NCBI RefSeq assembly: GCF_945859705.1
Contig: NC_079134.1
Location: 44,322,402-44,386,401 of the forward strand
Direction: 5' to 3'
Length of the DNA stretch: 64,000 bases
Source of the DNA: Episyrphus balteatus
Lineage: Eukaryota; Arthropoda; Insecta; Diptera; Syrphidae
A program made the translations under genes and the position numbers. This document shows, one piece after another, positions 59,605 to 64,000 of this stretch. The notes under the pieces were generated by a model. That model was given only the letters and a program-made list of their open reading frames with translations. It did no database searches and was not told where the DNA came from. The first letter of the stretch is position 1. Each line of letters starts with the position of its first letter.

Positions 59605-62600
59605 CCTACTCTGAATAAAAATAAGCTAGGTTATAGCTTTGCTAAGGAAACTATCACCTGCGTTGGTATTATAATAAAGCCTATATAGAGGTTGAATTAA
59701 TTTAACTTGTTTAATTATTTTTTTTTTCTTTTCATTTTTTCTAGTTTGATTTTTCCCTTTTTTGAGATAATAGAGCAAGTGAGATAATTTCGCAAATTAG
59801 TTCAGTTTAAATTTAATATACGATTTGACATTCGAAATGAGATAATTTACGAAATTATCTAATTTTGTGCTCTTGTGAAAATAAGCTATTTTACTGCTTA
59901 TTTTGTTCTTTTGAAATGTTAAGAATATTATTTTAATTGGAAAAGAACACATCTTTTTACCCGGCCATGACTCAATCCTATGTACCAGCCCAGCACTTTA
60001 CCAGTAGATTTTTGTAATTGATATCACTTATTTTGTTTCTTAAAAATTGGAAATATTGCATACTTACAAGAAAGAAAAAAACATTGCATACTTGCAGGAG
60101 AAAAACCTTGCATTATCTACCTATACAGGCCTTAACTGAAATTTACAAAGTTTCCTATAAACACTTCTTCTTTTTAATGGCCCGCAATATAATGATGAAA
60201 TATGTTTATCAGTTATAACTTCTATAACGAAGGTCTTAGAAGCATTATAGATACCAAAACTTAGGTAAAAAAAAACCAAAACTAATTTTCTGTTTTCTGT
60301 TATGGAAAAACTCTGAATTATTAAGTTTGAATACATATAGGACATCAACTAACATCAATTATCCACTAAATCCTCAATAACTTTCCATTAATTTCGAAAA
60401 ATTCTCAGTCAGCTATTTGATGTCCTGCACACACATGTAAACCATAAAAGTTTATATATGAACTATACTCTCAGGCAACTATAAGCTTCTAATTACTAAA
60501 AACAACACACCAAACTGTACATACCTACATACTTATATTACATACCATAATAATAATACAGTATAAGTGCCTTATAACTTGATATATCAAGCCTAGAAAA
60601 TAAACTTCGTCCTTATAAGCATAACAATTTTTTTTTTTTTTGTATTTATTTATATAAATATAGAATCCCTCCTCGTACCTACAAATATTTATCTTAGCAA
60701 TAAAATTCAGTACGACACAAGACAGAAAAAAAAAATAAACTTAAGTTACGCGTAAACAACACAAAAGTTAATAAACGTCGTCGGCAGGATATAAATATTA
60801 TGTGAAGACAGAGAAAGAAGGACGACAAAAAAAAATGCCTTTTGAATAAAACATTTAAGTTATTTGACGGCGCGTGGTGGCGGCCGACGCGACGCGGCGG
60901 GGCACAGTTGGAAAAATTATACACTTACCCAAAAAAAAAAAAAAATAAATGTCACCCATATAACAGGACATCACATCATTCTTGTTGTTGTAATAAGATG
61001 AACTTTGTGTTATGTAGAAAATGCCCACCCGGAAGGAATTTACTACGAGCCAACGTAAAAACAAAGCCAACAAACTTGTAACGCACAGAGAGACAGAGGA
61101 TTCATGTCCATTAGTAAATATAAATCACAGTTAATTATAATTGTGGGTGGTCTTGGGGGTTGGTATTCGATATGATATCCTGGCGAATAAACATAAAAAG
61201 AAAAAGAAAACAAAATATGCGGAATATAATATCAACGCCGCCGAAGACGACGACGCGACATTTTTCCATATCACACTCAACCTACCCCCACTTCCGGTTA
61301 TTTGGTTGGTGTTGATATCCTTGCGCATCATATATGTCCTGTAGCAATATAATATTTTCGAAAGGATAAAAATAAGGATCAAGGAAATATAAGTAGTCAA
61401 ATTCGATTAATATGGTGATTTTTTTCGAGGCTGTTTCATAAATTTTATTTTGTCAGATCTATTTTCGAGTCCATATAAGTAAAAGGATAATGTCCTTAAA
61501 ATAAGAATTCTTGAAAATTCTTTAAATTTAAAGACTTGAACATAGCTACACATGGATAATTGTTGTAAAAAGAAAGAAGAAACGAAAAAAAAGAAAAAAA
61601 TAATACAATTTAATGCTAGACTTAATAAATAGTTCAGTTAACAGAAATAATGGAAAAAATTTAATTTTCTATATATGAGGGTGAGAGACGTTCTTTGTTG
61701 TGCAAGAAAACAGTCGTACAAGGGAATTATTTATATATATATATAATTTAAGGCTACCAGAGCGAAGGATCAATTCTTCTGGAAATGACTCGAAATATAT
61801 AAAAACGAAAAGTAAAAAAAAAAACAAAAAAAATACCCACATACGTCTCACTCTTGTTCTTATTAAATGTAAAGGCCAAACTGTGACGTTGATTTTATTG
61901 AGTGTCTTTAAAAACCACACAACAAACCAAGTTTTTTTTTTCCTCCAAAAAAATATAAAGGCAGTTTCTGAGGACGCAAGTTTGGGTTCAACTTATTTTT
62001 TATTATTTCAAAGGCGTTTCTTAATTTTTTTTTTTTAAATTTAACCTTCATTACTTTGTTTGTGCGTCATTATTTACGGTTTCTGACCTTATGCCATTGC
62101 AGCTTACTTTCTGCAAGGTTTAACTTATTCAGCAAAAAATTCAGCTTTGATTGTTCTTCCGCATGCTTTGCGTTATTGTGCTTAAATTTTCTTTTTCATC
62201 TTGAAAATTTTGAAATGTCGAAAAAAAATTGAACTTGAACTTTTTTTTTTAACAGAGAACAGTTTTTATTTTAAATAAAAAATTGAAAGCAATTTTTTTT
62301 TTTGGAAAACAATGCAGATTTTAAGTAAGTATTGTCTGATGTAATCAGCGGAAATATTAGACGCTCTCAGTGATATATCATTTGTCAAGATATGATAAGC
62401 GATTACAAAATTATGAGGGAACAGGTGAACATACTTAAACTCCTTTTAAATAATTCAATTTTTGAGTGACTGGTCTTCATTTAAATAGGGTTGCCAAGTG
62501 TAAGATAGCATAATTTGTACTATAGCGAATTTTCTTTTAGAAATTCTTTTAAAAATTGACAACTTCGCGTCCGCTGTTTTGAAAGAAAGGTCCCTTTGAT

Positions 62601-62770
62601 GTTTTAATGTAAAAATATGTTATCAAAAAAGTAAAAATTATAGTGTTCAGACAACAATACTGACTACTTTTAATTTATTGCAATGCTTCAAGTGGTTTCA
62701 ACTTAACTTATCATAAGACAAGTCATCATAGACAATTCATATTAGGGAACATTTCATCAAGAGAAACAAT
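59605..62770. other. Non-coding block with two GC-rich spots
   Basis: No gene. GC-rich spots at 60867-60905 (GGCGCGTGGTGGCGG and GACGCGACGCGGCGGGG) and 61234-61260 (ACGCCGCCGAAGACGACGAC) are unusual in this window. The remaining sequence is AT-rich with A/T runs. Frames here are low complexity. Confidence 0.5.
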
Positions 62771-62779
62771 TTAAAAAAA

Positions 62780-63640
62780 AAGTCATGTGTGCAATTCACA
62801 CGTGGTAGAAGTGAAACCATAAAAAAAAAATTTCTTGCAAGAAAAAATCTACCTAATTTTTATTCTATCTCCTTTAAATACATGTTTTTTATATGACAAC
62901 CTATATTAATTTTTTATCATCTGAAAGCATATTATTTCAGCTGAAAATATTTATATCGTCCATTTCTATACAACATCTACAAAAAGAGCTTATTTTTTTC
63001 AAACCAAATCACTTTTCATCAAAAAAGCAAAAAAAAAAAAATCAATCTTTTTTTTCTTTTAACACCATTAAATGTATTTTTTTAAATGACAACCTATAAT
63101 AAATTTTATATCATCTGAAAGGTTATTTTACCTTTTATATGACGTATGAATCATATTTCTACCATGCCTGGAAAAAAAATAAGAATTTTTTAATTCCAAA
63201 AATGTCGAAAATCAAGCTGAGATTACGTTACTTCCTACACTGGTCCATCGTCAACAGATCTCCACAGGTGTTTTGAGGTATTTTTCAAGTTTTTCAATTT
63301 AAGATTGTGTAACTTGTAGAGCTCGTACAGTTAATTGTGATATATCAAATGAAAGGTTATGTTATCAGCATGTGTATCAAAGATGAATCAAATTTGTATG
63401 TTCACCAGATCAAAAGATATAACGTGTGTAGAAAAAGAACATCTTTTTACCGTTATCTCAGAATTTTGAATATGAAATTAATTGAAATATTTTACATTTA
63501 TAGTACAAATTTCATTCATCTATCTAATTAAAACAAAAAAGTTATATCAAGTTGAATGTCCGTGTCGCGTTTTCGTTTCATCTTGTTTCAAATCACTACG
63601 ATACAAATGAAGTTTTCACTTCAAAATTAAAACAAGATGA
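62780..63640 (+). repeat. Dispersed repeat R2, copy 3
   Basis: The head GTCATGTGTGCAATTCACAC (62782) and GGTAGAAGTGAAACC match 39910-39945. Two tandem units follow with a 184-bp period (ATCTGAAAGCA near 62929, ATCTGAAAGGT near 63113), against three in the 39.9-kb copy. The tail includes CAACAGATCTCCACAGGTG, CGTGTCGCGTTTTCG and ATCACTACGATAC, ending AAGTTTTCACTTCAAAA. Non-coding. Confidence 0.82.
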
Positions 63641-64000
63641 TTCAATTTAATTGAACTAAAAATTAATCTGTTTCAATTAACCTTGTGTTTATTTTTCTAA
63701 TGATTGACTGCCCATGATGGGAAATCTTATGACAATGAAGACCTTAATACCATTTTTTTTAAAATCTTCTATTCTGTCTATCTTTTTGTCCAGAAGACAT
63801 AATTAAATTCATACACAGTTTTTTCACCATCCAAATGGCATTGATATGATTTCAAAAGGGAAAGAAAATGGCGGAAAATAACACTGGTGTGCAAGGAAAT
63901 CTTCCTTTAAATAAAACTATACTTTTCTAAAGGATTTTTGTAAGCTGATTCCGAATCTGAAGTCAGAATTAATCTAGCACGTCACGTTTTTTAGATATTC
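63641..64000. other. Non-coding AT-rich end of window
   Basis: No gene, TIR or tandem array seen. Confidence 0.5.

Noticed and set aside
1..64000. LTR or LINE retrotransposon coding regions
   Set aside because: No reverse transcriptase, integrase or protease motifs were found in any frame, and no long terminal direct repeats were seen.

Overview
This window looks like non-coding nuclear DNA of an insect, most likely a fly (Diptera). The evidence is a strongly AT-rich base composition, many homopolymer runs, abundant short-TIR DNA-transposon debris with TA or TTAA target sites, a tRNA-derived SINE-like head, and splice-type signals. I find no intact protein-coding gene. The longest open frames (about 60-140 codons) are low-complexity Phe/Lys/Ile chance frames or mirrored frames inside repeats. 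The only protein-level homology I can defend is a broken Tc1-like transposase at about 26.8-27.2 kb. The organism assignment is an inference.

Layout. 1-3 kb: a small TIR element (ACCGACTTCC family) next to fragments of a dispersed repeat (called R1 here) and a diverged element ending in GGACACCCTG, then a candidate recursive splice site at 2877/2878. 4.7-6.6 kb: a diverged tandem dimer and two more ACCGACTTCC elements. 9.6-12.4 kb: R1 copies; one carries a Foldback-like element (10961-11707) with arms made of tandem CAAAATTCTG units. 15.6-19.6 kb: a tRNA-like SINE head, an R1 copy, and a 2.96-kb near-perfect palindrome inserted in that R1 copy. 22.7-27.6 kb: a degraded R1 copy, two TA-flanked MITEs, a half copy of a CTCAAGTAGCACA element, an AT-rich minisatellite and the Tc1-like relic. 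31.2-32.0 kb: a copy of repeat R2. 32723/32724: a second candidate recursive splice site, same strand as the first and about 29.8 kb away. 36.7-41 kb: four repeats in a row (ACCGACTTCC MITE, CTCAAGTAGCACA element, an element with subterminal tandem repeats, and R2). 41.4-41.7 kb: a 36-bp perfect inverted repeat. 44.7-49.8 kb: MITE-like ends, a G11/C11 hairpin, a piggyBac-type MITE and three copies of a TTACGTATACACC motif. 51-52.4 kb: R1 and a reversed R2 piece. 55.2-56.1 kb: a (CACT)n microsatellite of about 290 bp joined to a 148-bp tandem dimer. 59.46-59.6 kb: a 20-bp ACGT-rich minisatellite. 62.8-63.6 kb: a third R2 copy.

Interpretation. The two ratchet-type sites on the + strand, together with no exons across 64 kb, suggest that the window lies inside one very long intron of a + strand gene whose exons are outside. 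The remaining content is layered transposon history. Several insertions can be ordered because R1 gives unfilled reference sites: the palindrome and the Foldback-like element both landed inside R1 copies, and a 150-bp hairpin element later landed in only one arm of the palindrome.
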